Positions 5,454-5,470 of a stretch of 5,470 nucleotides of DNA are shown piece by piece. The DNA comes from JAUXEH01 sp965602945 (GTDB lineage Bacteria; Acidobacteriota; Aminicenantia; Aminicenantales; Aminicenantaceae): positions 1-5,470 of the forward strand of contig CBFDBC010000221.1 in the NCBI GenBank assembly GCA_965602945.1. Reading direction: 5' to 3'. The notes below the pieces were generated by a model. The model made no database searches. It was not told the origin of the DNA and worked only from the letters and a program-made list of their open reading frames with translations. Each line of letters starts with the position of its first letter. The first letter of the stretch is position 1. A program made the translations under genes and the position numbers.

Positions 5454-5470
5454 TGATTTATCGGCTCCTT

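Noticed and set aside
4698..5456. Plus-strand open frame (252 codons) opposite galU
   Set aside because: Complete overlap with a clearly recognisable galU and no recognisable motif; a shadow of codon bias.

Overview
The window looks like chromosomal backbone of a Gram-negative bacterium of moderately high GC content. The genes are housekeeping or envelope genes: a lipid exporter of the MsbA type, UDP-glucose pyrophosphorylase (GalU), a YicC/YloC RNase, tRNA-Phe and the first codons of a probable guanylate kinase. There are no phage, transposase, toxin or CRISPR genes. The exact lineage cannot be fixed by eye. The gene mix and order would suit a deltaproteobacterial (Desulfobacterota) or Acidobacteriota/Aminicenantes-like genome, but that is an inference.

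Layout from right to left. galU lies on the minus strand at the right edge (4590-5453). Between galU and the next operon is tRNA-Phe(GAA) on the plus strand (4382-4454), with a near-consensus promoter at 4327-4355. About 35 bases past the tRNA is a long, G-rich-looped hairpin (4490-4578). Divergent from the tRNA is a tight minus-strand operon: a 74-residue YdcH/DUF465 helical protein (4016-4240), an aspartate-semialdehyde-dehydrogenase-like protein (2982-3998), an MsbA-type ABC exporter (1164-2966) and a YicC/YloC-family endoribonuclease (289-1167). Gaps are 17 and 15 bases, followed by a 4-base GTGA overlap, so the four genes are probably co-transcribed and partly translationally coupled. At the extreme left, six codons reading MLFVIS behind a good ribosome binding site match the start of guanylate kinase (gmk), the usual neighbour of yicC. 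The 270 bases between yicC and gmk hold no gene but contain a compact structured element (108-247) bounded by a perfect 16-base inverted repeat.

Two things stand out. First, the ASADH-like protein keeps the fold signature of the family but has lost the catalytic cysteine, the catalytic histidine, the substrate arginine and much of the cofactor loop. It is best read as a pseudoenzyme comparable to E. coli Usg, here embedded in an envelope/RNA-metabolism operon. Second, there are two intergenic foldback elements, at 108-247 and 4490-4578, that have no coding content and lack the U-tract of ordinary terminators. Their few non-Watson-Crick pairs are all G-U on the plus strand, which hints (weakly) at function as plus-strand RNA. 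I see no evidence for a complete new defence or mobile system in this window.
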